A DNA stretch of 64,000 bases from a virus: IMG/VR virus record IMGVR_UViG_3300042563_002067, positions 1 through 64,000 of that record; one strand, 5' to 3'. Positions within the stretch are counted from its first letter, which is position 1. Each line of letters opens with the position of its first letter. Of this stretch, positions 1 to 7,825 are shown in pieces. Position numbers and translations under genes: made by a program. The notes under the pieces are model-generated. The model was not told where the DNA came from. It did no database searches and was given only the letters and a program-made list of their open reading frames with translations.

Positions 1-56
1 CCTGAAATACCTCTGTCGCTCATCGCGAACTTTTGAAACTCTTTTCCGTAATTCAT
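1..56 (-). CDS. Partial hypothetical protein (N-terminus only)
   Basis: The reverse strand opens with ATG at 56 and reads MNYGKEFQKFAMSDRGIS before leaving the window. Its ATG overlaps the TAA of the upstream gene by one base (TAATG), the coupling seen throughout this genome. Too little remains to assign a function. Confidence 0.5.
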   Translation of the reverse strand, partial: MNYGKEFQKFAMSDRGIS

Positions 57-280
57 TATGCTTTTTGTTTGGTTGGTACTAATGTTAATGCTTTTGCAAC
101 GGCAGCATCTTTGGACTTTAATCCTTTCTCAATAAGTTTTCCGTTTTTGTAGATTCGGAAATCATACGTCATTGAATACCCGTGTTTTTTTGTTGTATCT
201 GGTTTTGACGTTGCTAACACATAAATGTCATTAAGACCCACTTTAACAACATACTTCCCTTTTGAACTTTGTTTTCCCAT
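56..280 (-). CDS. Small hypothetical protein
   Basis: About 74 residues, basic, beginning MGKQSSKGKYVVKV and ending in a Lys/Gln-rich tail. An upstream in-frame start at 313 exists, but a TATCTTTG promoter element on the same strand (311-318) would place transcription start inside that extension, so the ATG at 280 is preferred. It lies divergent to the gene at 380. No family recognised. Confidence 0.6.
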   Translation of the reverse strand: MGKQSSKGKYVVKVGLNDIYVLATSKPDTTKKHGYSMTYDFRIYKNGKLIEKGLKSKDAAVAKALTLVPTKQKA

Positions 281-310
281 CTTTAAATGTTTTAGATTAT
301 TAATATTGGA

Positions 311-318
311 CAAAGATA
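311..318 (-). promoter_or_regulatory. Candidate -7 element of a host-type promoter
   Basis: CAAAGATA on the plus strand reads TATCTTTG on the minus strand, matching TAnnTTTG. The -33 position has only GTTG instead of TTTG, so this is a weak call. It would serve the gene starting at 280. Confidence 0.4.
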
Positions 319-379
319 TACAAAAAATGTTATTACAACAACTTTTAATTAAAAATATTTTTATTATACTTGTGGTATT

Positions 380-613
380 ATGGAGCAGAAAAAATTTGAA
401 AAGATATTATATTCATTATATCCCGACCTTGAGGTTATGGACTACACCTTGTTTGAGAGGTATGACGTTGGTGAGGATGGTCAATTTGAGAATAAAATGA
501 CTTCGGCAATTTTTGTTACGGTTAAAGGTGAGTTTCAAAGTACCGGTGTTAGTATTGGTGAAGATATTAGTCGTATGGCAAATATTGAAGTTGTTGTAGA
601 TAAATTTGAATAA
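380..613 (+). CDS. Small hypothetical protein
   Basis: 77 residues starting MEQKKFEKILYSLYPDLEVM. Acidic, with a beta-strand-rich second half and no membrane segment. It is the first gene of a long plus-strand run and ends directly against the next ATG at 614. The upstream gap has only a loose TATACTTG box. Function unknown. Confidence 0.7.
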   Translation: MEQKKFEKILYSLYPDLEVMDYTLFERYDVGEDGQFENKMTSAIFVTVKGEFQSTGVSIGEDISRMANIEVVVDKFE

Positions 614-1033
614 ATGGAGAAGAAACCGGATTTAGTTGTTTGGAGTGAAAAGGATGGTTACGACGCAAAATTAAAGTCGTATCCGACGAGTGCTGGTGGT
701 CAAGGTTTTGACTTACCTAATGTTCCGTTGTTTAGAGAACAGTCATCAAAAAAGATGATGGATGTCTTTAACAGGGAACATCAAGAAATAAAAGAAAGGA
801 TTGAAAAGATGTATGATGAGTATAATACTTCCATTATGGTGTGGGAATCTAAAATTTCTTTTGAGCCGATAGTAGGAAAGTCATATTTTTTATATAACTT
901 TGCAGGAGAATTAACATTATCTCTTATTGCACCCAATGAATGGAGACGAGGAGACGATTTTGTTGGTGAGTATTTATTAAATTCTGATAACAAATGGATA
1001 ACAAAAAATCTTGCAAAGAATGTCCCTGGATAG
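614..1033 (+). CDS. DUF2452-like protein
   Basis: 139 residues. The N-terminal KPDLVVWSEKDGYDAKLKSY, the central NFEP/SFEP-VVG-x-Y-LY pattern (here SFEPIVGKSYFLYNF) and the late NEW...LNSDNKW segment resemble the DUF2452 family known from Bacteroidota and their phages; this is recalled from family knowledge and was not searched. Residues 45-80 are predicted helical. No biochemical role is established for the family. The next gene begins 40 bases before this stop in another frame. Confidence 0.6.
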   Translation: MEKKPDLVVWSEKDGYDAKLKSYPTSAGGQGFDLPNVPLFREQSSKKMMDVFNREHQEIKERIEKMYDEYNTSIMVWESKISFEPIVGKSYFLYNFAGELTLSLIAPNEWRRGDDFVGEYLLNSDNKWITKNLAKNVPG

Positions 1034-1215
1034 TTAGGAATCACTTTAACGATATGATTATCGGACATTCAATGAAACACGACAAGTCCCACAATTGTCA
1101 TATGATACCTCCGGATAAAAGAGGTGGTCTGTGGGAAACAAAAGAAGAAACTAAATGTATTGGTAGAAAACAATTTGAAAAACAAAAAGAATATGAAAGC
1201 AACATTATCGTATAA
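994..1215 (+). CDS. Small Cys-rich protein (CKECPW type)
   Basis: 73 residues with an N-terminal CKECPW motif, a central H-x-CHM segment and a later KCIGR. The pattern suggests a zinc-binding mini-domain. Similar small CPW proteins recur in phage genomes. It overlaps the preceding gene by 40 bases and the following gene by 23. Role unknown. Confidence 0.65.
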   Translation: MDNKKSCKECPWIVRNHFNDMIIGHSMKHDKSHNCHMIPPDKRGGLWETKEETKCIGRKQFEKQKEYESNIIV

Positions 1216-1441
1216 CTTAAACGACCCGGATGACAGAATGGCTCATATGAGAGCGGTTAAATCTTTGGATATGGCATCCGCATTATTTGAAATTACAAGA
1301 AACCTAAAAAAACAAGTTGAAAGAAAGTTTGAGAATGATGATAAAGAATATGACGAATTTGATGGTATCCAAGAGGTATTTGAAAGAATTTACGAAATAT
1401 TGGGAGATAACAGTATAGATATAGATGAATTAATTAATTAA
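1193..1441 (+). CDS. Conserved small phage protein
   Basis: 82 residues starting MKATLSYNLNDPDDRMAHMR. The ATG at 1193 is chosen over an upstream start because the sequence from there matches a common small phage protein pattern (DPDDRxAHxRxVKxxDMAxALFEI..NLKK). Predicted all-helical with an acidic C-terminus. Function unknown. Confidence 0.75.
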   Translation: MKATLSYNLNDPDDRMAHMRAVKSLDMASALFEITRNLKKQVERKFENDDKEYDEFDGIQEVFERIYEILGDNSIDIDELIN

Positions 1442-1444
1442 GGT

Positions 1445-1648
1445 ATGGAACAAACAGAATTAGAATTTATGTTCTTTATGAAAGGAACATCAGGGTCATT
1501 TATGACAAACTTATTTAAAACCATAATGAATGCTGATATAGGTAATCAAGTAAAACTATCATTGGGATTCCCTAACGAAGTTGAGGTGGTTCGTAGATAT
1601 CAAAACGAAGATGGTTATTGGCAAGAATTACAAAAAAAATTAGGGTAA
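1445..1648 (+). CDS. Small hypothetical protein
   Basis: 67 residues beginning MEQTELEFMFFMKGTSGSFM. A hydrophobic stretch near residues 8-30 is broken by polar residues and is not a clear membrane helix. The next gene (mgsA) starts one base after its stop, so the two are probably co-translated. Confidence 0.65.
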   Translation: MEQTELEFMFFMKGTSGSFMTNLFKTIMNADIGNQVKLSLGFPNEVEVVRRYQNEDGYWQELQKKLG

Positions 1649-1649
1649 T

Positions 1650-2036
1650 ATGAAAAAAAATACACGAATAGCGGTAATTGCTCACGACGGGAAAAAAGCG
1701 GATATGGTCGCCTTTATTATGAAGAGATTAGATTTCTTTAAAAAGGTTGATGTTATGGCAACAGGTACAACTGGAAAACATATTGAACACGCGGGACTTG
1801 ATGTGAATTGTCTTAAATCAGGTCCTTTAGGTGGTGATGCTCAAATTGCTTCGTTAATATCTGATGGTAAAATAGACGCTGTTGTGTTTTTTATTGACCC
1901 ATTAGGTCTTCATCCCCATCAGGTAGATGTGAATATGTTATTACGAATTTGTAATGTTTATAATATACCATTGGCGACAAATTATTCCACAGCATCTTTA
2001 GTAATAAGTGGACTTAAAAAAAAATTAAAACTGTAA
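1650..2036 (+). CDS. mgsA: Methylglyoxal synthase
   Basis: 128 residues, close to the size of bacterial MgsA, covering the MGS-like fold. Visible signatures are IAVIAHDGKK at the N-terminus (phosphate-site His and Asp), the ATGTTGKHIE loop, SGPLGGDAQIASLI with the catalytic Asp of the GGD motif, and FFIDPLGLHPHQVDV. The enzyme converts dihydroxyacetone phosphate to methylglyoxal and phosphate, bypassing lower glycolysis. All recognised catalytic positions look intact. A phage copy may act on host carbon or phosphate flux during infection; that is inference. Confidence 0.92.
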   Translation: MKKNTRIAVIAHDGKKADMVAFIMKRLDFFKKVDVMATGTTGKHIEHAGLDVNCLKSGPLGGDAQIASLISDGKIDAVVFFIDPLGLHPHQVDVNMLLRICNVYNIPLATNYSTASLVISGLKKKLKL

Positions 2037-2050
2037 CGTTAAATTAAATT

Positions 2051-2503
2051 ATGAAAAAGTTAGTATTATTATTGTGTTTAGTATTGTCATCGTGTTATGT
2101 TCCTGAAGTTCACGAAGGACCAATAGATAACACCGGACCAATTATCGTAAATCCCCCACCGGGTAGTGGAGGCGTTATCACAACACAAAGTTTGGTTGGT
2201 CAAACTTGGAAAATATTTTATTACCGAGTTGGTCCGATGGGAACGGTTATGAGTGCGAATGACACGTTAATCTTTTTAACCTCATCGACTTACACTTATA
2301 ACGGATATCAATCAACATACTACTTAACCCCAACCGGTTCCGGATATAATTTAAGTTTGTATGAAACTCCTTGGGGTAATTTGAGTGGTTCAATATTATC
2401 AAACAATATAACTCAGGGACAAATATTGGGAACCAAGTTTGTGGACATCTCAACCGGGTCGTCAAATACCACTGAGTATTACTTGTGGATGAACAAAATA
2501 TAA
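2051..2503 (+). CDS. Small lipoprotein
   Basis: 150 residues. A Lys-rich start and Leu-rich core end in a VLSSC lipobox (Cys about residue 15), typical of Bacteroidota lipoproteins. A Pro/Gly-rich linker follows, then a beta-rich Ser/Thr/Tyr domain resembling lipocalin-like DUFs in general texture only. Probably exposed on the infected host envelope, where it might act in exclusion or envelope change; this is inference. A strong hairpin follows the stop. Confidence 0.7.
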   Translation: MKKLVLLLCLVLSSCYVPEVHEGPIDNTGPIIVNPPPGSGGVITTQSLVGQTWKIFYYRVGPMGTVMSANDTLIFLTSSTYTYNGYQSTYYLTPTGSGYNLSLYETPWGNLSGSILSNNITQGQILGTKFVDISTGSSNTTEYYLWMNKI

Positions 2504-2505
2504 CG

Positions 2506-2533
2506 ATGTCTCCGACATTGATGTCGGGGACAT
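2506..2533. terminator. Long hairpin after the lipoprotein gene
   Basis: ATGTCTCCGACAT and ATGTCGGGGACAT form a 13-bp stem with one G-T pair and a 2-base loop. It has no downstream T-tract, so it is either a weak terminator or an mRNA-stability or processing hairpin. Confidence 0.5.
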
Positions 2534-2550
2534 ATTAAAAAAATAATAAA

Positions 2551-3105
2551 ATGGATAACGCAATTTACGAATACATAAAAAACGGAATAACTATTAATGG
2601 TAATCCAATTGATGGATATACTGTTTTCACAATCCCAACCCAACATTTCAAAATTGATAATTTGGATGAATTAACGAAATGGACTTTTGAAAATGAGATT
2701 AGAAAACAGAAAGAACACGATGAATTAACTTCTGAGATATTCAAGGAAGTTCAAAAAGAAATTGACCAAGAGATTCTAAACCAATTACGTGGTGGTGAAC
2801 CTAACCCGGATTTCATCCCAATGAATACGACTGATAGATTATTTCATAAATTTTTGGATGCTCCTGACCCCGATGCTGACCCGGACGTAATATGGGGTAA
2901 AAACCAATTTGTTAATATGTTATTAACCGATGATGACTTCTACCAAAAGTGGGGTGAGAATTGTTGTGAAGAATTAACTTACGAAGAAAGATATAAATAT
3001 TGGTTTTCACATAACTATGAAACCGGATTTGAATATACACCAACTATTGAACCCGATTTTGATAATGATTATTTTGAACCAACACCAAAAAGAAAATTAA
3101 AATAA
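2551..3105 (+). CDS. Hypothetical protein with TDDDFxxKWG motif
   Basis: 184 residues, strongly acidic, Pro-rich near residues 100-112 (DAPDPDADPD). Residues about 123-136 carry MLLTDDDFYQKWG, a motif shared with the next gene and with an insert of the nearby thymidylate synthase. No membrane segment. It is separated from the next ATG by one base. Function unknown. Confidence 0.7.
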   Translation: MDNAIYEYIKNGITINGNPIDGYTVFTIPTQHFKIDNLDELTKWTFENEIRKQKEHDELTSEIFKEVQKEIDQEILNQLRGGEPNPDFIPMNTTDRLFHKFLDAPDPDADPDVIWGKNQFVNMLLTDDDFYQKWGENCCEELTYEERYKYWFSHNYETGFEYTPTIEPDFDNDYFEPTPKRKLK

Positions 3106-3106
3106 A

Positions 3107-3769
3107 ATGGAATTAAGTGTAATGGAAAGGTATGTTGCATTCATTTGTAGTGAACTACCAAAAACAAGAAGAGTATTACTAACGCCACCACCTCCAATGG
3201 AAAACGGAGAGTATGGGTATAAGAGAATGAGTAAAGTCGGACCTCACGTTTATATGCCTGTGGAAATTGAGATTGTTGAAACATATACTCGTTCTGCTAA
3301 GTTGTGTGTCAAATTTGAGGATTATCAAATGAATGATATTTTCTATATGTCCCGTCATAAAGGACCGGATAAATTATTGGAGGAAATTGACAAGAAGATT
3401 GATAAGATTGTTAATAGAACCTTGATTGATGATGGAAGACAGGAGTGGGTTAGAGAACAATATAAAATCAAGAGTGATGATTTCCCGTTATTTAAACTTC
3501 GTCCGGGAGTTGAGGTTGATGTGTATGGTGATTTGTATAAGAGGTATCTTGTACATACTATTGAAGGTGTGAAAAATGGTTTTGATAGAATAAAAGGTTA
3601 TTTAGATAATTGTTTAGTTGAGTTTGATGGTTCATATGAACACTTCTCTAACCCATCATTCCAATATGGGTATAGACCTCATACACAAGAAGAATTTATT
3701 GAGAAGTTAAAAACCGACGAGGAGTTTAACAAAAAGTGGGGTGGTATGAGAAAAAATATTGTTGAGTAA
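3107..3769 (+). CDS. Hypothetical protein with KTDEEFNKKWG C-terminus
   Basis: 220 residues. The middle contains a VDVYGDLYKRYLVHTIEG stretch suggestive of a small beta-barrel (KOW or SH3-like), and the C-terminus carries EEFIEKLKTDEEFNKKWG, the motif shared with 2551-3105 and thyA. Pro-rich near residues 26-30 (TPPPPM). Function unknown. Confidence 0.7.
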   Translation: MELSVMERYVAFICSELPKTRRVLLTPPPPMENGEYGYKRMSKVGPHVYMPVEIEIVETYTRSAKLCVKFEDYQMNDIFYMSRHKGPDKLLEEIDKKIDKIVNRTLIDDGRQEWVREQYKIKSDDFPLFKLRPGVEVDVYGDLYKRYLVHTIEGVKNGFDRIKGYLDNCLVEFDGSYEHFSNPSFQYGYRPHTQEEFIEKLKTDEEFNKKWGGMRKNIVE

Positions 3770-3770
3770 T

Positions 3771-3947
3771 ATGGAAATTAAAATAAGTAGTTTAGACCCA
3801 ACCGGTGTATCAGATGAAATTTTCTCAACTGATACACATATAAAGTATTTTCGGTTTTTAGTTGAAATAGACGGAGTTAAATATATGTTAACCAAATTTG
3901 ACTCTTACGTAATTGAAAATAATAACCCAAATAAAACTGAAGAGTAA
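3771..3947 (+). CDS. Small hypothetical protein
   Basis: 58 residues starting MEIKISSLDPTG. The ATG immediately after the preceding stop is chosen over an upstream TTG that would overlap the previous gene. Beta-rich, acidic end. Its TAA overlaps the next ATG (TAATG). Confidence 0.6.
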   Translation: MEIKISSLDPTGVSDEIFSTDTHIKYFRFLVEIDGVKYMLTKFDSYVIENNNPNKTEE

Positions 3948-4138
3948 TGTATATCATAGTTTGGAGAAATAGTCACCGGGAACCATTTATTGATGTGAAT
4001 CATAGTCAATTTATGGAATCGTATTATAGTTACGAGGAGGCTAAGGCTGTTGCCGAAGAAATTGTTAAGAACGAAAGTGAGGGTGAACCAAGTCCTTGGT
4101 ATTTTGATTATAAAATTTATGAAGAGGCAAATGGATAA
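3947..4138 (+). CDS. Small hypothetical protein
   Basis: 63 residues, MYIIVWRNSHREPFIDVNHS, with a helix spanning YSYEEAKAVAEEIVKN. The layout (strand, then helix) resembles small phage proteins that display request data as single-domain beta-alpha folds; no family recognised. Overlaps neighbours at both ends. Confidence 0.6.
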   Translation: MYIIVWRNSHREPFIDVNHSQFMESYYSYEEAKAVAEEIVKNESEGEPSPWYFDYKIYEEANG

Positions 4139-4304
4139 AAAATTAGACATTAGTTGGAAATCTTATTCAAAAACCTTACCTTTGTCCAGAGAGATATATT
4201 TGGAAGTATTTGGTGAGCCAAAGACCCACGCAGAATGGGCGGATAGTTTTAATAAAATAGGAAGAATAAACGGATTAATAATAAAACACACAAATGGCAA
4301 CTAA
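4131..4304 (+). CDS. Small hypothetical protein
   Basis: 57 residues from the ATG at 4131 (ATGGATAA overlap with the preceding stop). Sequence MDKKLDISWKSYSKTLPL then a helical HAEWADSFNKIGR segment. Function unknown. Confidence 0.55.
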   Translation: MDKKLDISWKSYSKTLPLSREIYLEVFGEPKTHAEWADSFNKIGRINGLIIKHTNGN

Positions 4305-4611
4305 AAAAGAAAAGAAAGTTAGAGAAATAATTGATTTGGACCACGATACCCTTATGGACTTGTGGGACAATGTTGGTTATAAAGGTGATAGTCACGAATT
4401 AAATGGTGAGACATATACTCACGTTGATAAAATAAACACATCGGATAAGTCCGACGGTGATTCTTGGGATTACATTATACAAAGAAAATCAGATGGGAAA
4501 CATTTTAAATTTAATGTTTGGGATGCTGGTTCACATAATGGATATGTCTTTGAAGATAAGTTCTTAAAAGAAGTATTCCCTAAAACAGTTACAACAACCA
4601 AATATAAATAA
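4294..4611 (+). CDS. Hypothetical protein
   Basis: 105 residues with a basic N-terminus (MATKKEKKVREI) and a C-terminal half rich in aromatic and acidic residues (GDSWDYIIQRK, KFNVWDAGSHNGYVF). No Cys, no membrane segment. Overlaps the preceding gene by 11 bases. Function unknown. Confidence 0.65.
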   Translation: MATKKEKKVREIIDLDHDTLMDLWDNVGYKGDSHELNGETYTHVDKINTSDKSDGDSWDYIIQRKSDGKHFKFNVWDAGSHNGYVFEDKFLKEVFPKTVTTTKYK

Positions 4612-4612
4612 A

Positions 4613-5116
4613 ATGGCGAAATACGATAATAAAAACAGAAAACCCCACTTAGGATTACTAAATTTTGAGGGTGACACATTCAGAGCATACAAACTTGGTG
4701 TTTCTGATTACGTAATTGTGGATGACCACCACGAGATAATTGAATTTACCAATACAAAAGGTATAATCTTTATTATGAATGGTGGTAAATCTTTAACAAC
4801 AAGTTATGGTAGAACATATACCATCCCAAACGAACACGAGAACGCAAGACCATCTGACGAACAATTAAGAAGTTTCTTGGGGTTGGCATCTTTGGAACAA
4901 GAAGAAGATGATTTGGAACTTTGGGAGTCCGTTCAATATAGAATGGATGCAGAAGGTTTTGACTATTGTTTTGAGAGTTATAGTCATTGGGATGAAATCA
5001 AAGATGAAGAATTCCACCGGTTAAGAAAAGAGTTTTTAAGAACGATGGAAGAACTGAGAAACTATATTGATAATAAAGTTGATGAAGGAAGACAAAAAGA
5101 GTGGGATGGGGAATAA
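4613..5116 (+). CDS. Hypothetical protein
   Basis: 167 residues. N-terminal beta-rich half (GLLNFEGDTFRAYKLGVSDY) and an acidic helical C-terminal half. One base separates it from the preceding gene. Function unknown. Confidence 0.65.
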   Translation: MAKYDNKNRKPHLGLLNFEGDTFRAYKLGVSDYVIVDDHHEIIEFTNTKGIIFIMNGGKSLTTSYGRTYTIPNEHENARPSDEQLRSFLGLASLEQEEDDLELWESVQYRMDAEGFDYCFESYSHWDEIKDEEFHRLRKEFLRTMEELRNYIDNKVDEGRQKEWDGE

Positions 5117-5255
5117 TCCACAAGTAATTCACGATGAATTGTGGGACCATTACAGCGGGTTACCAAATCCGATGTGGTATCAACATATTACAGAATTAGA
5201 AGATGAAGAAGAAGATACAAGTGATAGTGATGATACTGAAGTTACTACTGAATAA
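5106..5255 (+). CDS. Small acidic hypothetical protein
   Basis: 49 residues, MGNNPQVIHDELWDHYSG, with a very acidic C-terminus (EDEEEDTSDSDD). Start taken at the ATG overlapping the end of the previous gene by 11 bases. Function unknown. Confidence 0.5.
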   Translation: MGNNPQVIHDELWDHYSGLPNPMWYQHITELEDEEEDTSDSDDTEVTTE

Positions 5256-5279
5256 AATAAAACAAAAAAGAAAAAGTAT

Positions 5280-5453
5280 ATGGGATTTATAGATAATCTT
5301 TACGCTGTGTATGAAAAAGTACCAGCACACGGGAGTAAAGAACATAATGTAATCTTGGCTCCTTTCAAAACTAAAGAAGAAGCAGAACAAAGCAGAATTA
5401 AATATGGTTATAACACCGATAATTATTACGTAGATATTTTGAAATATGAATAA
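5280..5453 (+). CDS. Small hypothetical protein
   Basis: 57 residues, MGFIDNLYAVYEKVPAHGSK. Strand-helix-strand layout with an EAEQSRIKYGYNT helix end. Its last 8 bases overlap the thyA start, suggesting translational coupling. Confidence 0.6.
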   Translation: MGFIDNLYAVYEKVPAHGSKEHNVILAPFKTKEEAEQSRIKYGYNTDNYYVDILKYE

Positions 5454-6717
5454 ATTAGACAAAACATATCAGGACTTACTCCAAGACATTCTTGACAACG
5501 GAGTAGTAAAACAAGACAGAACAGGGACGGGAACAATCTCGGTATTCGGAAGACAAATCAGACATAAAATGTCAGAAGGATTCCCATTACTTACAACCAA
5601 AAAAATGCCATTCAAAACAATCGTAACAGAACTTCTTTGGTTCTTAAGAGGTGATACCAACATTAAGTTTTTGGTTGATAATGGATGTAATATTTGGAAT
5701 GGTGATGCTTATAAGAACTACATAAATAACCCAGCTTACAAAGCTGAATCTGTTGCCGATTTAATGGGTTCACAAGCAGGTCAATTGGTAAAATGCTCAA
5801 CACAAGAAGAGTTCATCAACAAAATAAAGACAGATGATGAGTTTGCTAAGAAGTGGGGTGAATTGGGTCCAATTTACGGTAAGCAATGGAGAAATTGGGG
5901 GAGGTTTGAGTATGAAGGTTTCACCCAAGAAGGTAGCGAAACATTAAATAACATAGATGTAAATTGGAAAATACCAACAGACCAAATCCAAAACCTAATC
6001 AACGACCTTAAAACAAATCCAGACTCAAGACGATTGATGGTTAATGCTTGGAATGTTGGAGAACTGGACCAAATGGTTCTTCCACCTTGTCATTATGGAT
6101 TTCAAGTTTATACAAGAGAGTTGAGTAATGAAGAACGATTAGATTGGATGAGAGGTAATAAGTCTAAAGTAATCTTACCAATGAGAGACCCTAATATTGA
6201 GTTTTCTATGGATGAATGGTTTAGACCATACGGAGTTCCTAAACGAGCAATCTCTTTAATGTGGAATCAACGTTCAGTAGATACATTCTTAGGATTACCA
6301 TTCAACATTGCTTCTTATGGATTGTTATTAGAAATAATTGCAAAAGAAGTTAATATGGTTCCTGACCAGTTGATTGGGAATCTTGGTGATGTTCATTTAT
6401 ATTCAAATCATATTGAACAAGCCAAAGAACAAATTGGAAGAGAATATACTCACCAAGAAAGAGATGAATTGTTACAACAAGAGATGGGTAGAGAAAGATA
6501 TAATAAGGCGGTTGATGAATTGATGCCGTTCGGTGGGGGATTAAGTGGATATTATGAATTTTATAAAATTCCATATAGAACAAGAGAACCTTATCGATTA
6601 CCAACATTAGTAATGGTTACTAACCCCGATTTAAAGTTTGATGAATATGTTTATGATAATTTAAAACTTGTAAACTATCAATCACATCCAACCATTAAAG
6701 CACCTTTAAGTAATTAA
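5446..6717 (+). CDS. thyA: Thymidylate synthase with large inserts
   Basis: 423 residues against about 264 for E. coli ThyA. It methylates dUMP to dTMP with methylenetetrahydrofolate. Conserved parts are NGVVKQDRTGTGT, FPLLTTKKMPFKTI, ELLWFLRGDTNIKFL, GPIYGKQWRNW, SRRLMVNAWN, the catalytic PPCHYGFQVY, LPFNIASYGLLL and HLYSNHIEQ. Inserts are an about 40-residue segment before GPIYGKQW ending in KTDDEFAKKWG, a segment around residues 227-265, and one near residues 330-372. The first insert sits where Lactobacillus-type enzymes also carry one. The enzyme should be active if it folds and would supply dTTP for phage DNA. Confidence 0.93.
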   Translation: MNKLDKTYQDLLQDILDNGVVKQDRTGTGTISVFGRQIRHKMSEGFPLLTTKKMPFKTIVTELLWFLRGDTNIKFLVDNGCNIWNGDAYKNYINNPAYKAESVADLMGSQAGQLVKCSTQEEFINKIKTDDEFAKKWGELGPIYGKQWRNWGRFEYEGFTQEGSETLNNIDVNWKIPTDQIQNLINDLKTNPDSRRLMVNAWNVGELDQMVLPPCHYGFQVYTRELSNEERLDWMRGNKSKVILPMRDPNIEFSMDEWFRPYGVPKRAISLMWNQRSVDTFLGLPFNIASYGLLLEIIAKEVNMVPDQLIGNLGDVHLYSNHIEQAKEQIGREYTHQERDELLQQEMGRERYNKAVDELMPFGGGLSGYYEFYKIPYRTREPYRLPTLVMVTNPDLKFDEYVYDNLKLVNYQSHPTIKAPLSN

Positions 6718-6719
6718 AA

Positions 6720-6956
6720 ATGTTAATACATATTCAGACACAGGAATTGGAAAAAGAGTTTATAAATCCGGTTAAAAATGGGTTTGTATTTCAACCGGCA
6801 ATTGATTACCAAACAAATGCCATCCACGCACAATTTGAAGGGAAAGATGTTATCATCTTTAACTTCAAAAAGTATGGATGGTTTAACGATAACAGATTTA
6901 ACACCTACAACCTATCATTAGGACCGGCAGGTATAACAATTGAAATACTATTATGA
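6720..6956 (+). CDS. Small hypothetical protein
   Basis: 78 residues, MLIHIQTQELEKEF, beta-rich. Starts two bases after thyA. Its C-terminal EILL is followed by the next ATG in an ATGA overlap; the next gene ends in a similar QILL, suggesting duplicated gene ends. Function unknown. Confidence 0.6.
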   Translation: MLIHIQTQELEKEFINPVKNGFVFQPAIDYQTNAIHAQFEGKDVIIFNFKKYGWFNDNRFNTYNLSLGPAGITIEILL

Positions 6957-7159
6957 CTATAACACAAATAACGACACCTACTTTTGAATATGACGGTGAA
7001 AAATATAGTGTATTTATCCGAAGGTTTATAGATTTTAATGATTTTCAAAATTACTTGGAAAGAAAGGAAAAATTAGGTAAAACAAAATTATTCATTCATT
7101 CCATATTTACATTACCTGAACAAACAGAAATTTGGATTAAATATCAAATACTATTATGA
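6953..7159 (+). CDS. Small hypothetical protein
   Basis: 68 residues, MTITQITTPTFEYDGEKYSV. Mixed alpha/beta. ATGA overlaps at both ends place it in the thyA operon. Function unknown. Confidence 0.6.
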   Translation: MTITQITTPTFEYDGEKYSVFIRRFIDFNDFQNYLERKEKLGKTKLFIHSIFTLPEQTEIWIKYQILL

Positions 7160-7374
7160 TAGTTAACGAAAAGGTGGATGATAAAGGTAGAGTTGTTGAA
7201 AAGAAAATAACAGGTTCTTACTATAATTCCATTTGGAGTTATATCTATGACGATAAAAACCAAACCGTAACCCAAAAAAGAAGTGATTCACCTTTTTATA
7301 AAATTATTACGGATTTAATAAGTAAAACAAGTAAAATCGTTTGGAACGATGGTAAAGAAGAACAAATAATATGA
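7156..7374 (+). CDS. Small hypothetical protein
   Basis: 72 residues, MIVNEKVDDKGRVVEKKITG. Beta-hairpin-like repeats of charged and aromatic residues. Coupled to both neighbours by 4-base overlaps. Function unknown. Confidence 0.6.
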   Translation: MIVNEKVDDKGRVVEKKITGSYYNSIWSYIYDDKNQTVTQKRSDSPFYKIITDLISKTSKIVWNDGKEEQII

Positions 7375-7637
7375 AAAGTCCATTAACCGGAAAAGAAATG
7401 AAACTAATGTCGGAACCATCCACAATGGATTATAAAGGTAAGACATACAATGTGATTCACCACCATTATCTGTGTGAATTAACAAATGAACAATTCACAA
7501 CATCAGAGTTAGATGAAATGAATTTATTAGAACTAAACAAACAAGTTAAACTTGATTTTTTAGACCAATTCGAGGCAACTGAGGGGAAAATTAACATAGC
7601 AACCTTATACGAAGGTAAAGATAAACAAACAATATGA
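7371..7637 (+). CDS. MqsA/YgiT N-terminal-like protein
   Basis: 88 residues. The start KSPLTGKEMKL, then YKGKTYNVIHHHYLCE and QFTTSELDEMNLLELNKQVK, follows the layout of the zinc-finger N-domain of MqsA/YgiT-type antitoxin-like regulators. Most zinc Cys positions are lost (only one Cys), so it may be a structural derivative. No toxin partner is seen next to it. The assignment is by pattern only. Confidence 0.5.
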   Translation: MKSPLTGKEMKLMSEPSTMDYKGKTYNVIHHHYLCELTNEQFTTSELDEMNLLELNKQVKLDFLDQFEATEGKINIATLYEGKDKQTI

Positions 7638-7825
7638 AAGAATCGACAGAATTTGAAATGATGAGGTCACTCCATACATTATGGGTGAAAGGGTTAATAA
7701 CTTTTGAACAAGTTGAACTATTATTAATTCAAAATAACCAATTAGAACTAACATTCTTAAATAAGAATGAATTTATGGCAGAAACATTAGATGGAAAAAC
7801 AAAATATAGACTCGGAGAACAATAA
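7634..7825 (+). CDS. Small hypothetical protein
   Basis: 63 residues, mostly helical (MKESTEFEMMRSLHTLWVKG). Overlaps the previous gene by 4 bases and the next by 35. Function unknown. Confidence 0.55.
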   Translation: MKESTEFEMMRSLHTLWVKGLITFEQVELLLIQNNQLELTFLNKNEFMAETLDGKTKYRLGEQ

